A DNA stretch of 64,000 nt from Trichobilharzia regenti (taxonomy: Eukaryota > Platyhelminthes > Trematoda > Strigeidida > Schistosomatidae). Position 1 is the first letter of the stretch. Each line of letters starts with the position of its first letter. The DNA is taken from NCBI GenBank assembly GCA_944472135.2, contig OX235270.1, positions 71,805,168 through 71,869,167 of the forward strand. Reading direction: 5' to 3'. The position numbers were made by a program, and so were the translations under genes. Shown one piece after another: positions 10,141 to 21,828 of this stretch. The notes under the pieces were generated by a model. That model did not search any database and was not told where the DNA came from. It saw nothing but the letters and a program-made list of their open reading frames with translations.

Positions 10141-10818
10141 ATGCTTCATTTTTTTGAATTATTTATTTTTTTAAATTTCTGTTGCAAAATGCCACAAACT
10201 TTTTGTTTATCCAAATATTCATTCGTCGACTTACTCAAATTTATGGTATGAATGACTACTTTCAGAAGAACATCATGTATGTTTCATCTTTTACAGCATT
10301 TTGAAGACGAAAAATGTAAGAAAGAAAGGCTATCTGAGTCTTCATTTTAGATATAAACAAATGTAGTTTAGAAAATCAGGGAATAATCGTGCAGCATTGA
10401 GCAAATAAGTAGTGGTAAGTTATAATATGTTGTTCAAGAAAAGTTGAACATAGAAGATTATAGTTATAGAATAATAGGATAAGAGTCACTACTATTGAAA
10501 ATTCACCGTTTATTTGAATATTTAGACAACTACCATTTTGGCCTTAATTTGCGTAGAGCTAGACGTATAGCACTAGGCAGGCTCTGGAGATATTTTAATA
10601 CCAGTCGTCTTCAGTTGATTTGCATCTGGAATTTGAGATTGAACCTTAGCATACTGAAATACTCATAATACAATATTATCAGGGATATATGCAAAAATAT
10701 TTGAAGGAAATTAAAAAAAAATTTAAAATTTAAGGCTGATTAAGAATAGGTGTCTAGGGTTGTGAAAGCAATCATAGTGAAAGTGACTGTCAAACATAGG
10801 GTTTACAGATTTCAGGAG

Positions 10819-13103
10819 CTAACAGTGAGGATCAGAGGAGTGCCGTATTAGATCTCTAATTTTTAGTTTGTCACATACCCCTTCTAACCCGTTGTTAATG
10901 AAATATTTGTTCAGCAAAGATGAGAAAGTTTTTGGGGTAGGACTGTCTCTAATTTCAGTTGGAAGACGGTTCCAAATGCAACGGTATCTCACAGTGAAAG
11001 AGTTTGATCTGTATTTTGTATGACAGCGGGGAACTTTAAAAGAAGAAGATTTATTTCTCAGGTTATATTTCTTAGGTGAACTGAAAGTAAAGTCATTGTG
11101 GGGGAAATATATAAGCCCTTTGGCAATCCTAAATGTAATTTTTAGGTTGAACTTCAGTCGTCTAACCCATAAGGGTTCCAAGTCGAATAGATTACATCTG
11201 TCATAGTAAGAATGGCAAAGATTTTCACCTACTAGACGTTTAGTAAACGCCCTTTGTAGACTTTCTAATTTGCATCTGTCTTTTACGGAGACACTGTCCA
11301 TGATAGGGGGACAAAATTCAAGTAAGGGCCTTACGCACAACTTGTACAGCATTATTTTGGATTCACTGGTCTTAAAGTTTCGGAATAAAAATCCAAAGAG
11401 CCTTTTGACCTTTGATACTTGTAATTTAACGTATTCAGTCAGGCTAAATTCTGGAGTGTATTTCAGACCCAAGTCTGTTGTAAGCGGCAGACGAGGAATA
11501 TGTTTGTTGTGTAGGGAGATGGAAAGTTCAGATGAAATGCTTTTGGAGCATAGCACACCACATTTTTCAACGTTAAACTTCATTTTCCATGTGTTACACC
11601 ATAATTGGACGCTCTCAATATCATCTTGAATCCTACTAAATACACATGACACTTCATTTCTGAGTGAGTGATACACTATTTTGATGTCATCGGCGAATAG
11701 GAAAGGTCTGCCATGTTTAATAACGTCGCAAATGTCATTGAAATATAACAGGAATAGCAGTGGACCTAGGACACTACCTTGTATAACTCCACTTGTTATC
11801 CGAACGGGGTTGGATGTGTGGGAACCTAACCTGACCATTTGCATCCGGTTGCTTAGAAACGAACTGAGCCAGCTTAACAATGAACCTGTATCCCATAGGA
11901 CTGGACTTTTGATATTAACAGTCGGTGGCTTACAGTGTCAAAGGCTTTACTAAGATCTAAGTATACGATAACTGTGATCATACTGGAATCTTTAAGTTGT
12001 GAGATGTGGTCGAAAAATTGTAAGTGGCATGTCGTACAAGAACGTGACTTCATGAAACCGTGTTGATAAGGAGTGATAAGTTTCTCTTGAGAGAGGAAGT
12101 CAAAAATGGCACTTTTCACGATCTTTTCCAGAACCCTTGAAATAACAGAAGTTAGGTTAATGGGTCTGTAACTCATGACACTTGAACGGGAGCCTGACTT
12201 ATACCTAGGGGTAATGTGCGTGGTTTTCCATGCATCTGGATATGTTCCAGTTGATAGAGAGGTAGAGAACAATTTAAGAAGGAGAATAGGAATGTCTTCA
12301 CCACCGTATTTTAAAAAAGTTGAGGGAATCATATCAGGACCTGGGTTGTTTGAACTTTTAAGAGAAGTGATTGCTTTCTTAATATTATCTAAAGAAAAGC
12401 TGATAATTTCTAAGGTTTTTTGTGAACGTACAGGGAATAGAGGTTGTGGCAACGTATTATCATCATAGGTATATGACTGTGAGAAATAGGAGTTTAGAAG
12501 CTCACAAATTATTTTAGAGTCACTAGTGGTTTCGCCATTTTCTAAAATGAATTGTATATCCGTTTTACGGGAGTTTAGCCTTTTGCGATAAAGCCTACAG
12601 ATTGCAGTGTATTTAGAGCTATCTTTAAGAGCTGCATGTTCTTGTCTGAGTAGGGCTTTGTCGTTATTTTCTTTCAAAGCTAGATAAATGTTCTGTATAT
12701 TTAGAAGGCATGAGAAGTCGTTTTCTCTGTGGTACTGTCGGTACAGCTTTCGCAGCTTAGCCTTTACTTTTATAGGAATGAAATTCTTTATGTTTTCTCT
12801 TGGGTTTTCTTTACATTTAGGAACGAGATTATCAAAGCAAATAGATACATTCTGGTAAAAGGCTAGTAGGATAGTGTCTAGGTTGCTATTAGAAAAGAAA
12901 AGATCCCAGTCTAAGCTTCTAATGAAGGAGTTAGATACGTCCCACCTAGCTTTTCCGAAGCACATGAATGTCTTGCGCAGGGTAGAGCGTTTTGATGAGT
13001 GAAGCTTGGTATCAAGGGCGCAGATTACTGTGTTGTGGTCACTACCAGGGAATGGTCGGCTGATGTCTATGGTAGATAAGGCGATGTCTTTCAAGAAAAC
13101 CAA
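10819..13103 (-). pseudogene. CR1-A ORF2, reverse transcriptase part, frameshifted
   Basis: Reverse transcriptase for target-primed reverse transcription. The first frame (13103-11874) includes the C-terminal end of the endonuclease (FPGSDHNT), a linker, and RT motifs PGPDMIPSTFLK and YLDLSKAFDTVSH. A frameshift at about 11877 moves to the second frame (11880-10819) with SGVIQGSVLGPLLFL, catalytic FADDIKIVY and a C-terminal region ending in a WNRLPTEIRDS-type motif. CR1 ORF2 proteins normally keep endonuclease and RT in one frame, so the shift is a lesion. Same superfamily as CR1-B and CR1-C. Confidence 0.85.
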
Positions 13104-13741
13104 GTCCAGTATATTTTGGTTTCGGGTGGGCCTTAGAATACTTTGTGTCCACCCACATAATCAACTGCATCTAAGAATTTGCTGTAGCGGGGAGGAGCAC
13201 TGATGGGCTCCCATGAAACTTCTGGCATATTGAAATCACCTCCAATCACTTTATAAGTAAAGTTCAATTTCGAAGTGTAATGGAAGGCTGCAGTTATCTG
13301 GCTTAGCAGTTCACTGTCGTGGTTGGGTGGGCGATAAATGCAACCTAATAATAGGGTTTGCTGTTTATTTATGTAGAGTGTCACCCATAATGTATCACAT
13401 ATATCCAGGTTGGGGTCATCATAGTGCACAGCTCTGCAGTCAGATTTAACATAGATAATGCATCCTCCACCCCTCCCAACTGATCTGTTCTTCCTGAAAA
13501 ATGAGTAACCTTCGCAGTGAAAGAAATCATCATTTATTTCACTTGTGCACCAAGCTTCAGTGATCATTAGTGCTGTAGGTTGGCTAATCAGTAGTAGGGA
13601 TTGGACGTACGCCATTTTGTTTACAGCTGACCTGGCATTAATAAGGACTATGTTAGGATTAACCGAGTCATATCTTAAGATTTTAGCCATGTCTTGAAGT
13701 AGCTGGTGATGAGATTCAATCATAGTGTCCTCAGACGACAA
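13104..13741 (-). pseudogene. CR1-A ORF2, AP-endonuclease domain
   Basis: Exonuclease-endonuclease-phosphatase fold nuclease that nicks the target. Visible motifs in order are NARSAVNK, ITEAW (catalytic Glu), RGGGCIIYVK, GCIYRPPN and GGDFNMPEVSW (catalytic Asp/Asn). SDHN follows in the next frame. A frameshift at about 13120 separates this domain from the RT frame, so the ORF2 protein is broken twice. The frame is open to 13741, with a plausible ATG there. Confidence 0.85.
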
Positions 13742-13949
13742 TGAAATATCTATGTCTGTAGATGCCCTAGGAAAGCTAGAAGTGCAGAGGGGGTCAGTTA
13801 TATTTCCGAGTTCAAGTAAGTTCGGATGTAAAGAAGATTGGCTATCAGAAGAAAAGGATATAGAGGGTTTTTGACGAAGAAGAGAATTGTCTGAGTCATG
13901 TAAGTGAGCTCTAGGCAGTAATTAGGCATTGCTGTATGAGCTGTCATAT

Positions 13950-14234
13950 CTATATTGGGGGGCGAAACCTGTGGAGAGTGGTGAGCATTTGTAGTATGTT
14001 TGAGGTCATGTTGTGAACCTGAATAAAAAATGGTAATGTCGTTTCAGCGAAATTGCTGATCGTTGGATGGTCAGTCCCGTTGAGTATGGGCATGTAAATA
14101 GGTGGAGGTGGCCTACCAAGCAAGCTAAACTGACTCGAATTTTTGCGATTTACTTCACCACTATTCGACGTCCTATAGTTAGGTGTATCAATCTTTCGGT
14201 TTAAAGTGGTGGGAGGGTTTACTTTTTTGGACAA
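13950..14234 (-). pseudogene. Probable C-terminal end of CR1-A ORF1, out of frame
   Basis: A 94-residue frame with RPPPPIYMPILNGTD and a hydrophobic C-terminal helix, placed between ORF1 and ORF2 on the same strand. CR1 ORF1 proteins often end with such a Pro-rich then helical tail, so it may be the frameshifted end of ORF1. It could also be a chance frame. Confidence 0.4.
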
Positions 14235-14266
14235 GTAGCTACGAGGTTCGGGCTGCGTTTTACGGT

Positions 14267-15484
14267 TTATAACCCTTTCGGCTTTGTGAGTATTTGTTCT
14301 GGAGAGAGGTGTGTTATCAAACTGTGAGTATCTGAATTAGTGTGTGGCAATAGTCTCTTATTATGCACTGTCTTTGTGGACGAACTGGTAGCCCCACTTT
14401 TCAACTTCCTGGAATTGAGGCTGCTTGGATTGGGGAATACTGGGTGTGATGTACCGCAGTTTGTCACCGGGGTACAGGGATCGTTATCAGAGGAGTCTAG
14501 ATCCACGGTGGATTTCCTTCTTAGTCTGTGGTTATACATCGATCCATTTTTGGACCTTATATTTCCACGGAAGTTCGTTTCCGAATACGATGTGCTTTGT
14601 ACAGAAAGGTTCACACCCTTTTGCTCTGCCTCTACGGAATTGTGGGTGCTCAGGGGTGTTGTAGAGGATTTGGGATTCACAGTTTTAGCATCGGTCATAT
14701 AAGTCATTCTTTGGATCGGCGTTTTGTCACGAGCTAACTTGATCGTGTGGTAACGCGTATTTTTTAGTAGGGTTTGCCTACTGTAAAAGATGTCAGCATT
14801 GGAGGACGAGTCAAATTTCAACACAAGTGGGCAAGATTTGTTCTTCTGAGACTTTCTTAGTCGATGGCAGCTGCATGGGACGTTATTCATAGAGCATGCA
14901 TTTAAAAGAGTGCTTTTGACCTTGTTGATCTGTGCATTATCCGGTATATTATACACAATTATGTTCTTCTCGCGCACTACACGTTGATATACTTCAGTTG
15001 CAACGTAGTTTATAAGGTTTGCAGTTTGTGGTAACTTTCTAGGTGAAGTACTACTACTGCCAGTTTCACTAGGCAGTGCCAGTTTTGACATCTTAACTTC
15101 AAGCCCCCTAATTATAGAAAATAGTTCTTCGAATTTATCTTCACAACTAAGTGTAGAACAAAAAACTGGATTAGTGATGGGAGTAAGAATGTTTGCTGTG
15201 TGATTCTTATCGCAAGACGCTTTGCAGGTGTCTACGAGGCCTAGATCATTACATGTAGTATCACTGTGTATACCATCCATGATGTTGTTTACTACGCAAG
15301 CAAGTGAGGGGAGTTTAATGTCCGGACTTGACGTGTCTACCGCAGCAGACGTATATGTAGTTGTTAAATCAACAGATGTAGTGCTCTCACTTCCTGCAGG
15401 GCTACTTATTCTGTTTGGTTTGATTTTTTTACTGGGATGTGAAGCAGACAGTGGAGTTAGACGCTTAGTTTGGACCATTGGCAT
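14267..15484 (-). CDS. CR1-A ORF1, RNA-binding protein
   Basis: 405 residues. A Ser/Thr-rich N-terminus is followed by a short coiled segment (FEELFSIIRGLEVKMSKL) and an RRM-like core: EKNIIVYNIPDN, then CHRLRKSQKNKSCPLVLKF, then IKLARDKTPIQR. This core is characteristic of CR1/L1-type ORF1 proteins, which coat element RNA and act as chaperones. The remainder is low-complexity Ser/Asn-rich. The frame is open throughout, with the ATG at 15484 as the natural start. It precedes ORF2 in sense orientation. Confidence 0.75.
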   Translation of the reverse strand: MPMVQTKRLTPLSASHPSKKIKPNRISSPAGSESTTSVDLTTTYTSAAVDTSSPDIKLPSLACVVNNIMDGIHSDTTCNDLGLVDTCKASCDKNHTANILTPITNPVFCSTLSCEDKFEELFSIIRGLEVKMSKLALPSETGSSSTSPRKLPQTANLINYVATEVYQRVVREKNIIVYNIPDNAQINKVKSTLLNACSMNNVPCSCHRLRKSQKNKSCPLVLKFDSSSNADIFYSRQTLLKNTRYHTIKLARDKTPIQRMTYMTDAKTVNPKSSTTPLSTHNSVEAEQKGVNLSVQSTSYSETNFRGNIRSKNGSMYNHRLRRKSTVDLDSSDNDPCTPVTNCGTSHPVFPNPSSLNSRKLKSGATSSSTKTVHNKRLLPHTNSDTHSLITHLSPEQILTKPKGL

Positions 15485-15854
15485 TTAGTACTAAGTTAAA
15501 ATTCTTAATTATAAGAGAATGAGCAATGTGTCTGTAAGGTCCGTTTTAGAGTGTTGGGGATTTAAACTGTCTAGTTCTGTATGGAATTAACAGTTTATAC
15601 GAATAAAAATATTGAGATAGAATATTAAGATACCCTATAAAATACTCTAAATGCGAAGATGCTATAACAGTAGCACTTAGATGGACACTATCTATAACGG
15701 ATAATTTTAACCGTAAAATTTATATTCTATGTAAGAATAGAACTAAATATTTAATACTATCGTCGAGAGACCTATTAAAAAGTCGCCTGTGGAGTAAAAA
15801 AAGAATGAGAAACAACACGTGAAAAAGAACCAAAAACATTGAATTGCGCGCAGA
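15485..15854 (-). other. 5' leader of CR1-A
   Basis: 370 noncoding bases between ORF1 and the PLE breakpoint; AT-rich. The exact 5' end is set only by where PLE P1 sequence resumes. Confidence 0.5.
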
Positions 15855-16826
15855 AGTTCACAGGTGTCTGATTCTGCTTCCGAAGTGAACTGGATTTTGG
15901 GAGATACACGGTTTATTTTCTCCACGAATGAATTGTGTAGATCTCGTTTTAGTACTACAAAAGTATCATCCACATATCTCAACCATATTTTAGGAGTGAG
16001 TATGCTTGAAAAGATACCATTTTCGAATTTATTCATGTAAAGGTCGGCGACTATTGGGGAGACTGGTGAACCCATAACAACACCATCTGTCTGTCTATAT
16101 AAACTCCCTTTAAATGTAAAATAATTACTTTCTAGACAGAATTTTAAGCTCTTAATTATTTCACTGGTGTCCAGTGGACATCTTCGTGATAGTGTTGTGT
16201 CTGATTCTAGTAGACTGGAAATGATATCAAGACTTTCGGTAATAGGGATGCTAGTATATAGTGAGTTAATATCATGGCTTACCATAATGTCTTCTTTATC
16301 AATTTCTCGGTGTTCTATTTGGGATTTGAAATCATATGAATTTCTTACAATATTTTGAGTGTCCTTTTGTAGTGGTTGTAGTATCGAGAGTAAGTATTTA
16401 GAAAGGTTGTATGTTGGTGAGTTGGTGAAATCTATTACTGGTCTTAACGGAACTGTAGGTTTATGTATCTTTGGTTGACCGTAGACTCTTGAAGGTATAT
16501 AAGATTTTGGTTTTGGTGTAAACCAGAGAGAATTTCCAATTTTGGGTTTCATTTCTTGAAGTAGTCTGTTTGTATTTAGTTTCATTTTGTTGAATTCGGC
16601 CGATTTCTTCTTCTCTTCAATGAGTAAGTATGGTCCTTCAGATAGGCGTTCAATCGCCTTCTTTTCATAATCCGTTCTGTCATTATCACAGCGACGTCCC
16701 ACTTGTCGGCTTTCGTTATGACGATACTTTCGTCTTTCTTCAAATTTCTTAAGGCTTCATATTCATGTTTGGTGAGATTAGATGGTTTGTTTCGTTTTGT
16801 CGTTAATATGTGTGATATCTTTTGAC
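15855..16826 (-). pseudogene. P1 Penelope-type reverse transcriptase, truncated
   Basis: Contains the PLE RT motifs IHKPTVPLRPVIDF, HDINSLYTSIP (motif A), GVVMGSPVSPIVADLY (motif B) and LRYVDDTFVVL (motif C, catalytic). A one-base deletion near 16680 puts the upstream ALRNLKKDESIVITKADKW region in another frame. The thumb and GIY-YIG nuclease are missing because the copy stops at the CR1-A joint. Confidence 0.9.
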
Positions 16827-17681
16827 GAGAAAACGTTAAAATTGAACTTGTTTTGGACACATATAATCTAATGAGAAACCGGATTACTGTATCGAAGCAT
16901 AAATGTAACTTTTATAATCATCGTATTTTCAATTTACGCTGTCTACAAAGTGGAATTATTCCCAAATCACTACGTGTTAAACCCCTCAATATTCACACAA
17001 ATGCATACTTGCTGCAAATCATACCTCCAAAGTATTTTTACGAGAACGAATGCATACATGCAACATCAAACTTGAATCTTATCGAATGAGATTCAAAAAT
17101 ATAGACGACTGCTTAACATTACTTGTTACAAATCATATCTATGAATCCTTTCAAAAATTGTTCAATGAACGAGAATCTCATTTTCATAATGTCACTAAAA
17201 GAAGACATGTACAAAAATTCTTGAAACTCGAAGAAAAGAAACAACCAAAGGAAACCTCAACAGATAATGTGAAGAATATTAGAGCCTTACATAACAAAAC
17301 AATTCCAACAGTGGTGTGAAGACGGGCAGTAATTTTGCTCGAAATATTACCAATAACAAAACTTATCATTGTGTGTAAACTATTAAAATTAATTATACTT
17401 TATTTGATCTAATCCACAATGCTCAAACTTTTTACTGATATCCATACGTAACATGTCAGACAAGATACTAACCGAAAATGAAATCACTTTACTACAGAAA
17501 GGTTTGAATTTCAATATAGCTAGAATGCCATTATCGGCCCAGGAAATAGCACCTATGATTGAACCTGCTCTATAACAATTCATCAATGAAGAATCACAAT
17601 CTGCTCGACAAAAGATATCACACATATTAACGACAAAACGAAACAAACCATCTAATCTCACCAAACATGAATATGAATATT
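16827..17681 (+). pseudogene. P1 inverted PLE N-terminal region
   Basis: Encodes the PLE N-terminal extension (LRCLQSGIIPKSLRVK, then MRFKNIDDCLTLLVTNHIY) up to a TGA at about 17317-17319. A second stretch (ENEITLLQKGLNFN, SAQEIAPMIEPAL) has an in-frame TAA after EPAL and runs into RQKISHILTTKRNKPSN and HEYE. These same stops occur in every copy. The first part could be separated from the second by an old intron, which some PLEs keep. Confidence 0.75.
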
Positions 17682-17959
17682 GGTTGACATTAATCTAGGC
17701 TGATTCAACAACCAATCACAGCAGACTTAAACGTGGGCAAATGTGATTCGCAGATAAATGGCTCTACTTTCCGAGAAATATCGAAAACAACCAATCAGAA
17801 GACTGTGTTTGTCTGCCTAACATCCGAGAAACAACCATATAGAAGACTGCATTTTTCGGCTTGCATAAGCCTTATGAATGTGCATAAAATATATATAAAT
17901 AAGCGTTGATCTTCGTAATAAAACGATCTGTTGCCTGGCCCTTGTCTTCTGTTGTTACA
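17682..17959 (+). repeat. 5'-truncated 5' LTR of G2a
   Basis: Matches the 3' part of the 375-bp LTR at 21824-22198 and lacks about 100 bp at its start. It ends TGTTACA and is followed by TTTGGTGTCGCTGCC, the likely primer-binding site (TGG at 17962-17964). Confidence 0.9.
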
Positions 17960-17983
17960 TTTGGTGTCGCTGCCTCCAGAAAA

Positions 17984-18690
17984 ATGAAGATCCCGTGGCC
18001 AACTGCGTTTGAAGAAGGAGACATACGGAGCTTCTTAAGTGACTTTGAGGCCGTCGCTGAGCTGGCGGATGTCAAGGTGCAGGCGGCGAATACAGTAGTT
18101 CTGGGGACCCTGTTGAGAGGCCGAGCGAAGGCGGCATATGACAGAGTAGACAGGTCAAATTGCACAGTGTCTTGGAGGAAATTGGTTGAAAGTTTGGTGT
18201 CGGAGTTTGGCAGCGCCACAGACAGACAGCTAGCGATGGAGCAGTTCCGGTCAGCGAAGCTGGACCTGATGGAGACCCGTTAGTATTGGCGGTGACATTG
18301 ACGAATTTACTTTGACGGGCGCTTCCCACGTTGGGTAAGAATCAGAAGGGCAGTTACTATCTTCCCAATTCATCGAGAGTGTCCCAAACCACATTTTTCA
18401 GCAATTAAAACTGGTTAATGCAACGCAACCGATGGATATTAGTGAGCTAGCGAAGGTGACCAAACAGCTGCAGAGCACAACTGTAGCCGCTATAGAGCAG
18501 CCAAAACCAAATGAATATGAGCAGAAAATTGAAGCATTGCAGCGGGAAGTGGCGGCGTTAAAGTTGGGCGATAGAAAAGACCGATGTTTTGAATGCGGTA
18601 AACAGGGACACTGGAGAAGATACTGCCCAGAAAGGCGAAAAAGAAAATATTTCAGACGGTATAATACTTGTTTTTCTTTCGTACGAACCT
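17984..18690 (+). pseudogene. gag: G2a Gag, frameshifted
   Basis: Starts at the ATG of MKIPWPTAFEEGDIRSFL, as in G2c. Capsid-like helices follow (NCTVSWRKLVESLVSEF). A one-base deletion near 18265 breaks the frame, and a TGA replaces an Arg codon near 18313. The frame resumes at about 18432 (MDISELAKVT), with a coiled coil and a CCHC zinc knuckle CFECGKQGHWRRYC at about 18588-18630. The CCHC box separates this family from the CHCC CsRn1 clade. At the gag/pol joint the sequence reads ACGA where G2c has ATGA. Confidence 0.9.
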
Positions 18691-21600
18691 AGATTTAGTG
18701 GGGGCTATTGAGATAGGGGCTGTGTATTCGAAATTGCGAGTAAATGATCGAGAAGTAGTATGCTTAGTAGATACAGGAGCGGCCGTGTCGTTAATAGATA
18801 AGAATTTGTGTAAGAGTGTTAGCCCGTGTTCATTGACAGTACAAACAGTAGGCGGGCATGTGTTGCGTATAACGGGTAGATCAAACTGTACGGTCGTTGT
18901 TGGCGGCTGCGAGGTGACGTTTCCTTTCATTGTTGTACCCAAACTACAGCGAACGATATTAGGAGCGGATTTTCTGCGTGAGATTGGTGCAATAATCGAC
19001 ACGCAAGTGAACGTGGTGATCACGAAATACGGGCATATCAACATGTATGAGACCAGCGAGATAGCAGCGGTGAAGCTGTCGACGGTGTACAGTATGACGG
19101 ATTTAATTAATAAATACGATCATCTGTTCACTGGAGATGGCGACCCATGCGGTTATTGCGACGAGGCGAATCATGAAATTCCGTTAAATGATCGGAAAGT
19201 AAGGTCATTTACAACGCGAGAATACCATGTCATCTGGAAGACGAAGTGGAGCGACAAGTGCAAGAGATATTAAAAGACGATATTATTGAGGAAGCTGATA
19301 GCCCGTACAACTCTCCAGTGCTGTTAGTAAAAGAAGCGAATGGGAAGTATAGATTCTGTGTTGATTTTCGACAGTTAAACAGTATGACAGAGTTAAGACC
19401 GTGTGCCATGCCAACAGTGGTAGAAACTTTAGATCGCCTACAAGGCGCTAATGTGTTTTCGGTTTTCGATCTTCGCTCAGGATACTGGCAGATACCGATG
19501 AAGCCAGGTGATAGAGATAAGACGGCATTCATCGTGGGCCAGACACAATATCGATTTAAACGCATGCCGTTTGGACTAGCAGGTGCACCGTTTACGTTCA
19601 GAAGGCTGATGACACTATTACTTAAGAACTTGAAAAACGTGGAGGTGTATGGTGATGATGTCATCATATACAGTCAAAACGAAAACGATCACGTCAACCA
19701 TGTAGAAGCCGTGCTGCGACGCATCGAAGAGTTTGGACTGCGCATCAACAAAACCAAGTCCCAGATAGCCAAAAAGAATGTTACTCTGTTGGGACATAAA
19801 GTGGGAAATGGTGAGATTAAACCACTACCGGAGAAAATTTTGACGATTAAAACGATTCCAGCCCCGAATTCAAAGAGAAAATTGAGACAATTCTTGGGTA
19901 GAGCAGCGTTTTATAGTCGCTTCGTGAAGAACTTCAATGAGATAGCAGCCCCTCTGTACAGGCTACTAGGTGAGCCAAAGTTTGTTTGGTCGGAAGAATC
20001 GCAGAGGACATTCGACAGAATTAAACAGCTGCTCGACCACCAACAAATGACGCTAAAACTACCTGTACCAGGAAGACAGTTCACAGTGTGCACAGATGCC
20101 AGTGACTACGCTATAGGTGCGGTCCTAAGACAGGGTCAGGGAATCGTTGAGTATGCCAGTCGGGTTTTGACACTCACAGAGAGAAAGTATTCAACGATAG
20201 AGAAAGAATGTTTAGCAATGGTATGGGCAGTCGACAAATGGAGACCTTATTTACTCGGCCGGCGGTTCCACATCGAAACTGATCATAAGCCGCTACAATT
20301 TTTGAAGACAGCGAGAGACCCACGGGGGAAATTGTCACGGTGGATGTTGCGTCTTCAGGAGTACGATTTTACGATCTCACACGTTCCTGGAAGTGAAAAT
20401 GTCTTGGCAGATTTGTTATCGAGACCAGAAGATGAGTCTGAGTTGCCCGAGGTCGCTTACGGAGTGCATGCAGTAGAACAAGACCCACTAAAACTTGCAC
20501 GCAGGCAAAGGTTGGACGATACGCTGAATACAGTAATACAGGTGATCACCAACGGAATATAAGTAGATCAAGCTACGGCGAGTAAGGAGCTAACCACACT
20601 ACTCAGACAGAGAGATCGACTAAGAGTGAATGCCTACGGGACTCTGACCTGGCGAGAGAACGACGGAAGCTGGCTGGCTGTCATACCTCAATCGTCGCGC
20701 CACGACATGATAGAAGAATGTCACCAGCTAGCACATACAGGCGTGGCCAGAACGACCGACCTCCTAAGACAAAGCATGTACTGGCCAGGTATGAGAGAAG
20801 ACGTAGCAAGATACGTACTTGGATGTCCACGGTGCCAGCTAATGAAAGGCGACCGGTGCATACGACCACCGCTTCAGTCGATTCCAGTTACGGCGATAGG
20901 TGACTTGTGGTCCGTAGATGTCATGGGTCCATTTCCTCAGACATCCAATGGTAATCAGTACCTCTTGGTGATGACGGAACACGCGACGCGATGGGTAGAC
21001 GCCGTAGCGATCCCAGACCAACGTGCAAAGACCGTGACAGACGCAGTCGTTGCAGACCACGGCGTACCAAAGACAATACTGACAGACCAAGGTCCCTGTT
21101 TCGAGAGTGAAGAATTTACTTCCCGTTTGCAACAGCTGGGCATCAAGAGGATCAGAACGACCCCATATCATCCACAAACGAATGGCCTAACGGAGAGAAA
21201 CAACCGTACACTGAAGGAGTGGCTGGCCTCGAAGGGCGGTAACTGGGAAACGGAGCTTCCACTGATTTTACTAACACATCGGACTAACACTCAGGAAACA
21301 ACGAAGAAGTCACCCTTTCAACTGATGTATGGTAGAAAACCACGATTACCGATACACAATGAGACCTGGCCCATGCACCAAAAGTGGAGTACGACGAAAT
21401 TAAAAGCAGAGCGGAAAGAGGCAGTCAAGAATGTAATACGGAAGCAGCGGAGTGATGTCGCGAAGTCTCAGATGAAAGAAAGGACGCAGTGCATTACCTT
21501 TGCAGTCGGGGACCAAGTGAAGTGTAGAGACAGGAGATATACAGTTGGATGCGAGCTAGGTTCACGAAAACTCCTTCCAAAGTGGGAAGGACCATACACA

Positions 21601-21828
21601 ATCACAAAAAGACGGGGTCAAGTATATACCATCCGAAGAGGTGATAAACAGAAACGAGTCAAAGCCAGTCAGTTCAAAAGATGGGTACAGTGGGACAAGC
21701 CGGTCAGTAAAAATCCTCAACTAGAGGATGTAGCACCCAGAAGGTCGGAACGTGTGTGTTTACATAGTGAACTTGCCCATCACATTTGTCTTGATTTTGC
21801 TACTTCACGGGGGAAGGGGGTATTGTAG
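18684..21828 (+). pseudogene. pol: G2a Pol, one frameshift and one nonsense codon
   Basis: Protease CLVDTGAAVSL; RT with VYGDDVIIYSQ; RNase H VCTDASDYAIGAVLR; integrase with HTGVARTTDLL zinc finger, SVDVMGPFP, LTDQGPCF and LTERN. A deletion near 19226 shifts frame before the RT, and a TAA at 20560-20562 interrupts after NGI. Both lesions are also in G2b; G2c has neither. The stop codon (21826-21828) lies inside the first bases of the 3' LTR. Confidence 0.9.
21811..21820 (+). promoter_or_regulatory. Polypurine tract of Gypsy-2
   Basis: GGGAAGGGGG lies 3 bases before the 3' LTR in G2a, with equivalents in G2b and G2c. It overlaps the last codons of pol. Confidence 0.75.

Larger units (their letters stand above)
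9026..10818 (-). other. 3' region of CR1-A, noncoding apart from an exon-like stretch
   Basis: 1.8 kb with no long coding frame. It contains the exon-like stretch at 9391-9558 and a segment at about 9995-10140 shared with the CR1-B 3' region at about 48765-48890. CR1-B has a 3' region of similar length (1.9 kb), so the whole may be a long CR1 3' untranslated region. Confidence 0.5.
9026..15854 (-). mobile_element. Long CR1-like non-LTR element CR1-A inserted in PLE P1
   Basis: The minus strand carries a 5' leader, ORF1, ORF2 (endonuclease plus RT) and about 1.8 kb of 3' sequence. The 3' end shares GCCATTTTTACAGGCA (plus-strand view, near 9049) with the 3' end of CR1-B near 47913. AGTT occurs at both joints with the PLE (9022-9025 and 15855-15858), fitting a short target duplication. 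The 5' and 3' limits are inferred from the PLE breakpoints. ORF2 has frameshifts, so this copy is dead. Confidence 0.7.
15855..17681 (-). mobile_element. PLE copy P1 with inverted 5' part
   Basis: RT sequence on the minus strand (16826-15855) meets an N-terminal part on the plus strand (16827-17681). The plus-strand part ends near the HEYE motif and joins a 5'-truncated Gypsy-2 LTR. The same two joints recur in P4 and P5. The 3' side is cut by CR1-A. Confidence 0.85.
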
